Assembly: GCF_000702545.1 (NCBI RefSeq)
Contig: NZ_JNIO01000008.1
Span: 248,001 to 312,000, forward strand
Length of the DNA: 64,000 nucleotides
Source: Selenomonas sp. AB3002
GTDB taxonomy: Bacteria > Bacillota > Negativicutes > Selenomonadales > Selenomonadaceae
Direction: 5' to 3'
Position 1 is the stretch's first letter. The number at the start of each line of letters is the position of its first letter. Positions 7,005-15,002 of the stretch are shown here, in pieces. A model generated the notes under the pieces. The model did no database searches and had not been told where the DNA came from. It was given only the letters and a program-made list of their open reading frames with translations. Both the position numbers and the translations under genes were made by a program.

Positions 7005-9011
7005 ATGGACAGCAATATTTTGTCCGCGCTCCAATACATCAACGTGGCTGATGTAGACAGAGCCACCTGGGTGTCTGTAGGAATGGCCCTTAAGGAAGAA
7101 GGATATCCCTGCTCTATTTGGGATGACTGGAGCCGCAACGATTCCCGTTACCATGCCGGTGAGTGTGAAAAGAAGTGGGAGGGCTTCAACGGTACTGCAA
7201 AACCTGTGAAGGGAGGCACCATCATCCAGCTGGCCAAGGAGCGTGGCTGGGTGCCATGCCCAGAGGGGCCTATGGCATGGGACGACACCATAGAATACGA
7301 TGGCAACGAAGGCTTCAATGGTTTTGCTCCGCCGGATGCCTGGAACCCTGTGCAAGACCTGATAGATTACCTTAGCATCATCTTTGAGCCTGGGGAACGT
7401 GTAGGTTACGTCACGGGAGATGTCTGGCAGGACAGCGAAGGAAAGTGGCTCCCCAGCAAAGGCGTGTATGACCGTACTGCGGGAGAACTTATCGAATCCC
7501 TCAGAAAGCACCCGGATGACATAGGCGCAACTGTAGGAGATTGGAAGACGGAAGCTGGTGGCTGGATACGCTTCAATCCTTTGGACGGGGAGGGCGTTAA
7601 GAACGAGAATGTCACCAGATTCAAGTATGCTCTGGTAGAATCTGATACTCTGCCCATAGCCGAGCAGGATATTCTCTTCCGCAAGCTGGAACTACCCATT
7701 GCAGCACTGGTACACAGTGGTGGCAAGAGCCTGCATGCCATCGTCAAGGTAGAAGCGGGTACCTATGAGGAATACAGGAAGCGGGTGGAATTCCTCTATG
7801 ACTTCCTGGAAAAGCAGGGAGTGCCCATCGACAAGCAGAACCGTAATCCTTCAAGGCTCTCTAGGATGCCGGGACTTACCAGGAATGGCAACCGTCAGTA
7901 TTTGGTAGCTACAGAAATGGGTCGCAAGACTTGGACAGAATGGATGGATTTTGTGGAGGGTGTGACGGACGAACTGCCCGCCATGGAAACCCTGGCAAAG
8001 TACAAGGACAACCCGCCTAAACTGCCGGAGGAGATCATCAAGGGCATCCTGCGCCGTGGCCACAAGATGATAATCTCCGGCTCGTCGAAAGCCGGCAAGT
8101 CCTTCCTGCTGATGGAGCTCTGCGTAGCCATTGCAGAAGGAACTCCCTGGCTTGGCTTTCCCTGCCGTAAGGGTCGCGTGCTGTACGTGAACCTGGAGAT
8201 TGATCCTGCCAGCTGCATCAACCGCTTCCTGAAGATTTATGAAGCTCTGGGGCTCCCCATGAAAGCTTCGGAGAACATCATCATCTGGAATCTGCGTGGC
8301 CATGCGGTGCCCCTTGATCAGCTGGTGCCTAAACTAATCCGCAGGGTGCGTGACCAGCAATTGGAGGCCATCATCATTGACCCTATCTACAAGGTCATCA
8401 CCGGTGATGAGAACAACGCCTCTGAAATGGGACAGTTTTGCAACCAGTTTGACAAGATCTGTGCAGAGACTGGCTGCTCCACTATTTACTGCCATCACCA
8501 TAGCAAGGGTGCCCAGGGGGGCAAGCGGGCTATGGACAGGGCATCCGGCTCTGGTGTATTTGCCCGTGATCCGGATGCGCAACTGGACATGATACGGCTG
8601 GAGCTTTCAGAAGACATCGAGAATAATGTGCGTGATGGCCATGCCACTGCCTGGAGGCTGGAATCCAATCTTCGTGAATTCGAGAATATTGAGCCTGTGA
8701 ACTTTTGGTTTGAATATCCAATCCATAGGACAGACGACAGGGGTTATCTCGATGAAATGCCAGCTGAGGGAACATCGGAAGCAGGCCGGATGAAGAACAG
8801 CCATTCCAAGTCCTCTGAGGTGTGTGCCGAAGAATTCAGGTATGCCTATCAGGCTCTCAACATGGATGGGAATGTCACAGTCAAGGATATGATGGAATAC
8901 CTCAATGTTACCGATAAAACCGTCTATGCGCGGATAAAAAAGATGGGAGACGAGTTTACGCTCAAAAAAGGCCGTATCATTAGGAATGACGGGGCTTCAC
9001 AGGGCGTTTGA
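7005..9011 (+). CDS. Primase-helicase: PriCT-2, AEP-like primase and RecA-like helicase domains
   Basis: This is a 668-residue multidomain protein. Residues 1-80 resemble the PriCT-2 primase-associated domain (WVSVGMALKEEGY...WEGF). Residues about 185-300 have features of archaeo-eukaryotic-type primases: LVESD near 210-214, HSGGKSLHA near 237-245 and a later SRMPG. From about 345 there is a RecA-like ATPase with Walker A GSSKAGKS (359-366) and VNLEID, as in RepA/AAA_25 helicases. The C-terminus ends in an HTH-like segment (YLNVTDKTVYARIKKMG). It should prime and unwind for phage replication. I chose ATG 7005, 9 bases after GGAAG; an in-frame ATG at 6978 overlaps the helicase gene and lacks a site. 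Confidence 0.8.
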   Translation: MDSNILSALQYINVADVDRATWVSVGMALKEEGYPCSIWDDWSRNDSRYHAGECEKKWEGFNGTAKPVKGGTIIQLAKERGWVPCPEGPMAWDDTIEYDGNEGFNGFAPPDAWNPVQDLIDYLSIIFEPGERVGYVTGDVWQDSEGKWLPSKGVYDRTAGELIESLRKHPDDIGATVGDWKTEAGGWIRFNPLDGEGVKNENVTRFKYALVESDTLPIAEQDILFRKLELPIAALVHSGGKSLHAIVKVEAGTYEEYRKRVEFLYDFLEKQGVPIDKQNRNPSRLSRMPGLTRNGNRQYLVATEMGRKTWTEWMDFVEGVTDELPAMETLAKYKDNPPKLPEEIIKGILRRGHKMIISGSSKAGKSFLLMELCVAIAEGTPWLGFPCRKGRVLYVNLEIDPASCINRFLKIYEALGLPMKASENIIIWNLRGHAVPLDQLVPKLIRRVRDQQLEAIIIDPIYKVITGDENNASEMGQFCNQFDKICAETGCSTIYCHHHSKGAQGGKRAMDRASGSGVFARDPDAQLDMIRLELSEDIENNVRDGHATAWRLESNLREFENIEPVNFWFEYPIHRTDDRGYLDEMPAEGTSEAGRMKNSHSKSSEVCAEEFRYAYQALNMDGNVTVKDMMEYLNVTDKTVYARIKKMGDEFTLKKGRIIRNDGASQGV

Positions 9012-9170
9012 CGAAATTCTTCTTCTACACTGTTTATATATAGATATATAAAGAAGAATGGTCGTTACACTCCCGAAGTGGGAAGGGCTAAATAGCCCGC
9101 CCTTCCCCTTCGAGGAGCGCAACGTAACTCAAACAGCAAAGAATACAAAAAGGAAAGGCAGGTATAGAAA
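9012..9170 (+). other. Spacer with two hairpins (possible origin or transcript processing site)
   Basis: ATTCTTCTT (9016-9024) pairs perfectly with AAGAAGAAT (9051-9059) around an AT-only core of TATATA words. A second hairpin is GGGAAGGGC (9080-9088) with GCCCTTCCC (9099-9107). The position between the replication genes and RusA would suit an origin, a processing site or a weak terminator. No iterons are visible. Confidence 0.45.
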
Positions 9171-9638
9171 ATGAGATTTTTCATGGACATAAATCCCCCA
9201 ACAGCTACAGCACAGGAAAAGGCAGTGCGCATGGTAAATGGCAGGCCTATATTTTACGAGCCTGCACCTCTAAAGAAAGCCAAAGCCACGTTGATGACAG
9301 GTCTAAGGAAATACGGCCCTAAGGAACCAATGCTGGGGGCCTTGGAACTTCGCACCACATGGCTGTTTCCCACAGGCAAATCCCACAAAGGCGGTGAGTG
9401 GCGCATCACTCGTCCGGACACAGACAACCTGCAGAAGATGCTGAAGGACTGCATGACGAAGTGTGGTTACTGGAAAGATGATGCCCAAGTGGTGCGTGAG
9501 GTGGTGGAAAAGCAGTGGGCCGAAGAACCTGGGATACACATTGAAATAAAGAGTCTGACATCCTATAGGGAACCTCAGATTAATGGTGAGGGATACAGCG
9601 ACCCAACGGCTATGGCAGCACTCAGAAACTGTCAGTGA
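9171..9638 (+). CDS. rusA: RusA-family Holliday junction resolvase
   Basis: This 155-residue protein carries the RusA signature RPDTDNLQKMLKDCM (near residues 83-97) followed by WKDDAQV, the acidic residues that coordinate catalytic metal. RusA enzymes resolve Holliday junctions in recombining phage DNA. The length is slightly above the usual 120-140 because of a C-terminal extension after residue 130. It follows the replication block and precedes two small regulatory proteins. The ribosome site AAAGGAAAGGCAGG lies about 10 bases upstream. Confidence 0.9.
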   Translation: MRFFMDINPPTATAQEKAVRMVNGRPIFYEPAPLKKAKATLMTGLRKYGPKEPMLGALELRTTWLFPTGKSHKGGEWRITRPDTDNLQKMLKDCMTKCGYWKDDAQVVREVVEKQWAEEPGIHIEIKSLTSYREPQINGEGYSDPTAMAALRNCQ

Positions 9639-9665
9639 GAAATAGTGCAGGGGGAGGTGGAAGGG

Positions 9666-10016
9666 ATGGATTCGTATGAGAAACTAGCCAATGGCATCAT
9701 AGAGCTGGCCGTAAAAGATTATCGGCGGGCTGCGAAGTTCCTGGTCAAGCATCCCCGTACTAAGGAACTCGAGGATACAGTGGAGAAACAGCTTGCTGAG
9801 CGGAGACATAGGATTGAAAAACGGCGAAAACTCAATCTGCCTAATGGATTGGAAAGGCGTAGCAAGGAAGAACGGCTCCTGGACAGGATCTACAGCAATG
9901 AATGCATGCTGGCAGATATAGAGCGGTTCTTTCGTTCTCGGTGGTTTGGCAGTCTGACAGATATAAATGGGCAGTGGCTATTGGAGCGTTTGAGACGTGA
10001 ACAGGAGGCAGGTTGA
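9666..10016 (+). CDS. Small phage protein, function unknown
   Basis: This 116-residue basic, helical protein has a C-terminal motif IERFFRSRWFGSLTDINGQWLLERL, a pattern (FF.S.WF..LT..(D/N)G..L) that recurs in unidentified proteins next to late regulators in Firmicutes phages. I chose ATG 9666, 6-8 bases after a GGAGGTGGAAGGG site; a GTG at 9645 is in frame but has no site. It is followed by the next gene with one base between the stop and start. Confidence 0.6.
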   Translation: MDSYEKLANGIIELAVKDYRRAAKFLVKHPRTKELEDTVEKQLAERRHRIEKRRKLNLPNGLERRSKEERLLDRIYSNECMLADIERFFRSRWFGSLTDINGQWLLERLRREQEAG

Positions 10017-10017
10017 G

Positions 10018-10422
10018 ATGGATGTGAAGGAATTCCTTGAACGGGCACTTCATTTGGACGGGGCAATCGATGCTCAGGTGGCCGAATTGACTCACTTGCG
10101 GGAACTGTCCCTGAAAATTGGCACTAGCAAACTGGAGGAGCGTGTCACCCACAGTGTCACCAGGGAAGCACCCTTTGCCAAATGGGTGGAACGCATTGTG
10201 GATAAGGAGAGGGAAATCAACGCTGAGATTGACAAACTGGTGGATGTCAAGCTGGAAATCAGCGACTTCATTGATGGCATCGACAATCCTCAGTGGCAGA
10301 GTCTCTTGCGCCATCGGTATGTCCTCTGCAAGTCCTGGCCGGATGTTGCCGTGAATATGGGGTGCAGTCTTAGAACTGTTCATCGACTTCACAAAAAAAT
10401 CCTAAAAAATCTTGGGGAATGA
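10018..10422 (+). CDS. DUF1492 / ArpU-like late transcription regulator
   Basis: This 134-residue protein has a coiled N-terminal half and a C-terminal helix-turn-helix (SLLRHRYVLCKSWPDVAVNMGCSLRTVHRLHKKIL) like sigma region 4. DUF1492/ArpU-type proteins sit just upstream of the packaging genes in many Firmicutes phages and are thought to switch on late transcription. Here its stop codon overlaps a run of 10-bp repeats and a promoter, the likely target. The ATG at 10018 lies after AGGAGG. Confidence 0.7.
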   Translation: MDVKEFLERALHLDGAIDAQVAELTHLRELSLKIGTSKLEERVTHSVTREAPFAKWVERIVDKEREINAEIDKLVDVKLEISDFIDGIDNPQWQSLLRHRYVLCKSWPDVAVNMGCSLRTVHRLHKKILKNLGE

Positions 10423-10470
10423 CACTGTTTGACACTATTTGGCACTGTTTGGCACTACTTGGCACATTGA
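10421..10470. repeat. Tandem 10-bp repeats (GRCACTRYTT x4 plus a partial fifth)
   Basis: The decamers are GACACTGTTT, GACACTATTT, GGCACTGTTT, GGCACTACTT and GGCACATTGA, in perfect 10-base register from 10421. One helical turn per repeat puts all copies on the same DNA face, as for a cooperatively bound activator. The last unit overlaps the -35 of the next promoter. Confidence 0.85.
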
Positions 10471-10495
10471 GAGGTGGGGGTTGACATGGTATAGT
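10467..10495 (+). promoter_or_regulatory. Probable late promoter
   Basis: TTGAGA (10467-10472) and TATAGT (10490-10495) are separated by 17 bases. The -35 is inside the last of the decamer repeats, so an activator bound there would contact RNA polymerase. A start near 10502 would read through a hairpin at 10526-10560 before reaching the HNH gene and terS. Confidence 0.65.
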
Positions 10496-10525
10496 GTAAC
10501 CTAGAAAAGTGTGAATGAGATACTG

Positions 10526-10560
10526 ACCTCCAACGGGAGCAATCCCTGCGGAGGTTTTTT
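10526..10560 (+). terminator. Terminator-like hairpin between late promoter and HNH gene
   Basis: ACCTCC (10526-10531) pairs with GGAGGT (10550-10555), with an inner GGGA/TCCC stem, followed by TTTTTT. Lying about 25-55 bases after the predicted transcription start, it could act as an attenuator that requires antitermination for late gene expression. Confidence 0.65.
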
Positions 10561-10585
10561 ATTGCCCGGAATTGAGGTTAATCTA

Positions 10586-10939
10586 ATGCCAAGGAAACCT
10601 AAGAGGCCATGCAGATACAGCGGCTGCCCTAAGCTGACTGACCACAAGAGCGGTTACTGCGAAGACCATCGGAAGATGATGCAACAGCACTACGAGCATT
10701 TTGCCCGTGGCTATGACCATCACAAACGCTACGATGAGAAGTGGCGCAGGATTCGGAAACGCTACATTGCCAGTCATCCGCTGTGCGAGCGGTGCCAAAG
10801 TCAGGGGAGATTCACCGAGGCCAGGCTGGTGCATCACATTAAGCCGTTGGCAGAAGGGGGGGACCATGACGAGAGTAACTTGCAGAGCCTTTGCATCAGT
10901 TGTCATGAGAAGATTCACCAGCGGAGGAAAAGCGAGTGA
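10586..10939 (+). CDS. HNH endonuclease
   Basis: This 117-residue protein starts with a small cysteine-rich segment (CRYSGCPKLTDHKSGYCEDH) and ends in the HNH core: CERCQSQG, VHHIKPLAEGG, SNLQSLCISCHEKIH. The HH, N and H residues and the CxxC pairs that bind the structural zinc are all visible. In cos phages an HNH nuclease next to the small terminase is needed for efficient DNA packaging. I chose ATG 10586 after TTGAGG. Confidence 0.9.
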   Translation: MPRKPKRPCRYSGCPKLTDHKSGYCEDHRKMMQQHYEHFARGYDHHKRYDEKWRRIRKRYIASHPLCERCQSQGRFTEARLVHHIKPLAEGGDHDESNLQSLCISCHEKIHQRRKSE

Positions 10940-11182
10940 CACCCCTAGGGGCGGTCGAAATCTCTACAAGGGGGCCAATGTCCGTCCGGGCCTTGCTCTC
11001 ACACGAAAAAATGGGATTTCAAACAGGGGAATAGGAGGGCGGCCTTAAAGAGGTGTTATCCCTTGCGGTGGCGGGGATAAACAAAATTTATGCAATGAAG
11101 GATATGCTTTGAAAAACGCCGATATCGTTTGAAAAACCTTTGAAAAAATACAGAAATCAAAGGCCGAAGGGAGGGATGGAAG
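10940..11182 (+). other. HNH-terS intergenic region, candidate cos/packaging site
   Basis: The region begins CACCCCTAGGGGCGGTCGAA, a GC-rich palindromic start (CCCCTAGGGG) of the sort often seen between HNH and P27-type small terminase genes of cos phages. Further on there are three TTTGAAAAA words (11110-11147). No supportable gene lies here. Assignment as cos is by position and composition only. Confidence 0.45.
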
Positions 11183-11716
11183 ATGGCCAAAGATGGAACT
11201 AATCGCGGCGGCGCTAGGGCAGGTGCCGGACGCAAGAAGAAAGCCCTCACCGATAAAATCAGCGAAGGCAAGGCTGTCAAGGTGACGGTGCTGCCAACGG
11301 CCAACCTCCAGGGCATAGAAATGCCCGCTCCCAAGGAGTACATGAAGGCACCACAGAAGAACGGGCAGGAAAATTACGCCGTGGAGATTTACGAGGAAAC
11401 CTGGAATTGGCTGAACAAGAAGGGCTGTGCCGAGCTGGTGAGTCAGGAGCTCATTGAGCATTACGCCATGAGCGTATCTCGCTGGATTCAGTGCCAGGAC
11501 GCTATTTCCAACTACGGCTTCCTGGCCAAGCATCCAACCACCGGGGCTGCTATCGTATCGCCCTATGTTAACATCAGCCTGCAGTACATGAAGCAGGCCA
11601 ATCAGCTATGGTACCAGATTTACCAGGTGGTTAAGGAAAACTGCTCGGATGATTATCGTGGGGCCAACCCGCAGGAAGATGTGATGGAGCGTCTGCTTCG
11701 TTCAAGGAAGGGATAG
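11183..11716 (+). CDS. terS: Terminase small subunit, P27 family
   Basis: This 177-residue protein has the typical basic N-terminus GGARAGAGRKKK, a central helical part (WNWLNKKGCAELVSQELIEHYAMSVSRWIQC) and a C-terminal segment ending in MERLLRSRKG. These are P27-like small terminase features. It recognises the packaging site and recruits the large subunit. The large subunit is unusually far away (starting at 20130) because an enzyme block and a cassette array lie between them. The ribosome site GAAGGGAGGG is strong. Confidence 0.85.
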   Translation: MAKDGTNRGGARAGAGRKKKALTDKISEGKAVKVTVLPTANLQGIEMPAPKEYMKAPQKNGQENYAVEIYEETWNWLNKKGCAELVSQELIEHYAMSVSRWIQCQDAISNYGFLAKHPTTGAAIVSPYVNISLQYMKQANQLWYQIYQVVKENCSDDYRGANPQEDVMERLLRSRKG

Positions 11717-11725
11717 TGATGTTGT

Positions 11726-12814
11726 GTGCGGATTGCCATTATTGATGGGGATCTCATTGGCCGGAAGCGTCACCGATTTCCGAATCTCGTATGCATGAAG
11801 CTGTCTGGTTATCATAAAGCCATGGGCAATCAAGTGCTGCTGAAAACAGACTATGCTGGTCTTGAGACTTTCGACAAAGTGTATATAGCTAAGGTGTTCA
11901 CAGACACTCCAATCCCGTCTGCTGTGCTATCACTTCCAAATGTGGAGCACGGCGGTACGGGATTTTTTTATGACAAAGCGCCACCGTTGCCAGAGGCTAT
12001 AGAGCACCACAAGCCAGATTATCATTTGTACGATGACTGGGTAGAAGGGCAAATAGCTGCTGGAAAGCGCAGGCAGGAATTCCGATACTACACAGATTAT
12101 GCGATTGGCTACTTGACCAGGGGGTGCTTCCGGCATTGTGGTTTCTGCGTAAATCGAAATTATGACCATGTTCGGGTACACAGCCCTCTGGAAGAATTCA
12201 TGGATACAGGCAGAAAGAAAATCTGCCTCCTGGATGATAACTTCTTCGGCTGTGCGGAGTGGAAATACTTGCTCCAGGAATTGCGTCAGACAAATCTGCC
12301 GTTCCAGTTTAAGCAAGGGCTAGACGAGCGGTTGCTTACTGACGAGCGATGTGCGCTTCTTTTTTCCTCCAAGTATGATGGCGATTATATCTTTGCCTTC
12401 GACAACTATGCAGACGCTGACGTTATCCAACAGAAGATACAGCTGCTTAGGAAGTATACCAAAGCAGTTCCTAAATTCTACTGCTTCACTGGCTATGACC
12501 GAGAAGGCCGCTGGGAGGCAGACTTTTGGAGGCGGGATCTGCTGGAGCTATTGTATCGAATTGAGATTCTGATGAGGCAGCGCTGTCTGCCATATGTTAT
12601 GAGATATCAGCGGTACGGAGAAAGTCCCTACAGGGGGATGTATATTACCCTGGCCAGGTGGTGTAACCAGCCCGCCTTTTTCAAAAAGAAAAGCCTGCGA
12701 GAATTTGTATGCTGTAATGGTGAGGGGAGCGCCAGTTATCGGTATCTGAGCGGCTTTGAGAGGGCTTTTCCTGAAGCTGATTATTTTTTGGACTTGAAAT
12801 TTGAGGAGGTGTAA
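11726..12814 (+). CDS. Phage radical SAM protein
   Basis: This is a 362-residue protein. The motif RGCFRHCGFC (near residues 131-140) gives the CxxxCxxC cluster that binds the 4Fe-4S centre of radical SAM enzymes. The N-terminus (IAIIDGDL...KLSGYHKAMGNQV) is reminiscent of the cobalamin-binding-type domain before radical SAM barrels, but no clear B12-binding DxHxxG is present. Radical SAM genes of this kind occur next to packaging genes in some Firmicutes phages; the substrate is unknown. The next gene is a DNA methyltransferase, so a nucleic-acid modification role is conceivable. I chose the GTG start about 12 bases after GGAAGGGA. Confidence 0.75.
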   Translation: MRIAIIDGDLIGRKRHRFPNLVCMKLSGYHKAMGNQVLLKTDYAGLETFDKVYIAKVFTDTPIPSAVLSLPNVEHGGTGFFYDKAPPLPEAIEHHKPDYHLYDDWVEGQIAAGKRRQEFRYYTDYAIGYLTRGCFRHCGFCVNRNYDHVRVHSPLEEFMDTGRKKICLLDDNFFGCAEWKYLLQELRQTNLPFQFKQGLDERLLTDERCALLFSSKYDGDYIFAFDNYADADVIQQKIQLLRKYTKAVPKFYCFTGYDREGRWEADFWRRDLLELLYRIEILMRQRCLPYVMRYQRYGESPYRGMYITLARWCNQPAFFKKKSLREFVCCNGEGSASYRYLSGFERAFPEADYFLDLKFEEV

Positions 12815-12817
12815 TTT

Positions 12818-14080
12818 TTGGGGAAAATGACAACGGACATGCAGCTTGTCTCCATCGACAAGCTGGTGCCTTATGTGAATAACGCCAGGACGCATTCACC
12901 GGAGCAGATAACCAAGCTGCGCTCATCGCTGAGGGAGTTCGGCTTTGTGAATCCAGTTATCATTGACCGAGACTTCAATGTGCTGGCTGGGCATGGACGG
13001 CTGGTGGCAGCCAAGGCTGAGAACATCAGCGAGGTGCCCTGTGTCTTTGCCGACTATCTCACCGAGGCTCAGAAGAAAGCGTACATCCTTGCCGACAACC
13101 GTTATGCGATGGACGCAGGCTGGGACGAGGAAATGCTCCGTGTCGAGATTGAAGCCTTGCAGAGCATGGACTTCGACCTGGGACTGACCGGTTTTGACGA
13201 GAAGGAAATTGCTGACCTCTTCGATACGGATGATGGCGAGGGCAAGGACGATGGCTTCGATGTGGATGCCGAGATGGAAAAGCCGTGTATCTCCAAGGCA
13301 GGGGATGTGTGGCACCTGGGCAAGCACCGGGTTATCTGTGGAGATTCCACTCTGCCGGAAACCTACCAGCGTTTGCTGGGGGAAGAGAAAGTGAATCTGG
13401 TCTGCACCGACCCGCCGTACATGGTGAATCTGGAGAGCACCTCCGGGAAAATTAAGAACGATGACCTGTCCGACAAGGAGGCCTACGAATTTCTGACTAA
13501 AGCCTTCGGATGTTTCCACGAGGCCATGGCCAAGGATGCTTCCATCTATGTTTTCTACGCAACGGCAAAAGCCCGCATCTTTCATGACGCTTATGAAGAT
13601 GCGGGCTTTAAAGTTGGAGCGGGGTTGGTCTGGAAGAAGAACCGCCTAGTGCTGACCCGCACAGACTGGAAGTACATCCACGAGCCAATCATCTGGGGAT
13701 GGCGCAAGGATGGCAAGCACACCTGGTATGGCGATCAGAAGCAGACCACGGTGTTTGAGTTTGACCGCATCAAGAACTCGAAGGAAGATGGCTGCGGTCA
13801 TCCATCAAGCAAGCCGGTGCCTCTCATCGTCTATCTGGTCAAGCAATGCACTCAGACCAACGGCTTGGTGCTGGATGGTTTCCTTGGCTCAGCTTCAACG
13901 CTCATCGCTTGCGACCAGCTGGGACGCATTTGCTATGGTGTGGAACTGGAGCCTAAGTTTGTGGATGTAGCGGTACAGCGCTATGCGGCTGCCCATGATG
14001 GCAGTTTTGCTGATGTGTATGTGGAGCGGGATGGGGAGAAGATTCCCTATGCTGATGTTCCGAAACCAGAGGAGGTCTGA
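12818..14080 (+). CDS. ParB-domain / DNA methyltransferase fusion (beta class)
   Basis: This is a 420-residue protein. Residues 8-130 are a ParB N-terminal-like domain (HSPEQITKLRSSLREFG..., AGHGRLVAAK). Residues about 160-400 are an N6-adenine or N4-cytosine methyltransferase with DPPY at 198-201 preceding the SAM-binding DGFLGSAST, the beta-class order. Such phage enzymes methylate phage DNA, often to evade restriction; no cognate nuclease is nearby. TTG 12818 fits the AGGAGGT site at 7 bases better than the ATG at 12827. The radical SAM gene ends 4 bases upstream. Confidence 0.88.
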   Translation: MGKMTTDMQLVSIDKLVPYVNNARTHSPEQITKLRSSLREFGFVNPVIIDRDFNVLAGHGRLVAAKAENISEVPCVFADYLTEAQKKAYILADNRYAMDAGWDEEMLRVEIEALQSMDFDLGLTGFDEKEIADLFDTDDGEGKDDGFDVDAEMEKPCISKAGDVWHLGKHRVICGDSTLPETYQRLLGEEKVNLVCTDPPYMVNLESTSGKIKNDDLSDKEAYEFLTKAFGCFHEAMAKDASIYVFYATAKARIFHDAYEDAGFKVGAGLVWKKNRLVLTRTDWKYIHEPIIWGWRKDGKHTWYGDQKQTTVFEFDRIKNSKEDGCGHPSSKPVPLIVYLVKQCTQTNGLVLDGFLGSASTLIACDQLGRICYGVELEPKFVDVAVQRYAAAHDGSFADVYVERDGEKIPYADVPKPEEV

Positions 14081-14083
14081 CTT

Positions 14084-14641
14084 ATGCGTGTATTTCTGAA
14101 CCCCGGACATGCCCCCTGTGGCTGCCCTGACCCCGGAGCCGTCAACAGCGGCACCGGCCTGCGTGAATGTGACGTTGCCAAAAACATCGCCGTCTTGGTA
14201 GAGAAGTATCTCACTAAGGTCGGCGTTTCTGTTTCAGGCAACTTGCAGTCGGACAGCCTTTTTGAGGTGGTCAGTGCCTCCAACAATATAGATGCGGATG
14301 TGTTTGTATCAATTCACTGCAATGCATTTAACGGCGTGGCTCACGGAACTGAAACCTGGCATTACCACTCCAGCAAGTACGGCAAGCTGCTGGCGGGTTG
14401 CATTCAGCGACAGATTGTGGATGCCCTGGGCACGACAGACCGTGGCATTAAGGGGGCGGTTCCCCATACCGACAACAGCCTCTACGTGTTGAACAACACC
14501 GATGCCGTGGCGGTACTGGTGGAGACTGCCTTTATCGACAATCCCGATGACGAGGTTTTGCTCCGCACCAAGCAGGATGAGTTTGCCCGCGCCATTGCCC
14601 GTGGGATCACGGATTTTGAACAGGAGGCTGACAGTTTATGA
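14084..14641 (+). CDS. N-acetylmuramoyl-L-alanine amidase (endolysin)
   Basis: This 185-residue single-domain Amidase_3 has zinc ligands in NPGHAP (His near residue 9), the conserved E in LRECD, and SIHCNAF (second His), plus VETAFIDN with the catalytic Glu near the C-terminus. It cleaves the amide between muramic acid and the stem peptide. No separate cell-wall binding domain or signal peptide is present, so it should depend on a holin, but the only holin gene I see is 21 kb away at 35872. The start has GAGG 4-8 bases upstream. Confidence 0.9.
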   Translation: MRVFLNPGHAPCGCPDPGAVNSGTGLRECDVAKNIAVLVEKYLTKVGVSVSGNLQSDSLFEVVSASNNIDADVFVSIHCNAFNGVAHGTETWHYHSSKYGKLLAGCIQRQIVDALGTTDRGIKGAVPHTDNSLYVLNNTDAVAVLVETAFIDNPDDEVLLRTKQDEFARAIARGITDFEQEADSL

Positions 14642-14910
14642 AACTGGATTTAATCAAAAACGAACTGAAAAATCATGTGGGGGATTTTGTCAAAGCGGAG
14701 GCCAAGGAGGCCACCATTGTCTGGCTGAAGGATAAAGCCCTGCCTGCTGCCAGGGAAGTGGCTGAGGCATATACAACCGCCCTCCGCGAATCCTCTGAGA
14801 AGGAAATCGGCTGGTGCAAGTTCCGCGACCGTGTATTTCTGCCCTGCGTGGTAGATGGTGCGCTGTGGTTTGCGGGCAAGGCTTTGGAGGCAATGGCTGC
14901 CAAGCAGTAA
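14638..14910 (+). CDS. Small protein overlapping the endolysin gene
   Basis: This 90-residue protein overlaps the amidase gene by the ATGA stop/start junction, so the two are translationally coupled. The sequence is amphipathic, with a helical first half and a moderately hydrophobic segment LPCVVDGALWFAGKALEAMAA near the C-terminus. It could be a lysis accessory protein. No family is recognised. It is the last gene before the cassette array. Confidence 0.6.
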   Translation: MKLDLIKNELKNHVGDFVKAEAKEATIVWLKDKALPAAREVAEAYTTALRESSEKEIGWCKFRDRVFLPCVVDGALWFAGKALEAMAAKQ

Positions 14911-14912
14911 TT

Positions 14913-15002
14913 GTATACAACACAAAACCCTTGCTATTTCCTACGCTTAGAGCGAACATGTGACTACCAAAAGATAAGCATGAAACAAAGGAGGTCACGA
15001 AA
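14913..15002 (+). promoter_or_regulatory. Cassette leader 1
   Basis: The leader begins with GTATACAACA. A -35-like TTGCTA (14931-14936) is followed after exactly 19 bases by a weak ACATGT (14956). The last bases of that interval are AGAGCGA, as in the other leaders, and here CGCT/AGCG forms a short dyad. A strong site AAAGGAGG precedes the ATG. This is the most diverged of the functional-looking leaders. Confidence 0.6.

Noticed and set aside
9997-10017. GTG start of the DUF1492-like gene at 9997
   Set aside because: It lies inside the preceding gene without a ribosome site; the ATG at 10018 after AGGAGG is better.
10421-10470. CRISPR-like array
   Set aside because: The repeats are contiguous 10-mers without spacers, so not CRISPR; they are better explained as a protein-binding array.
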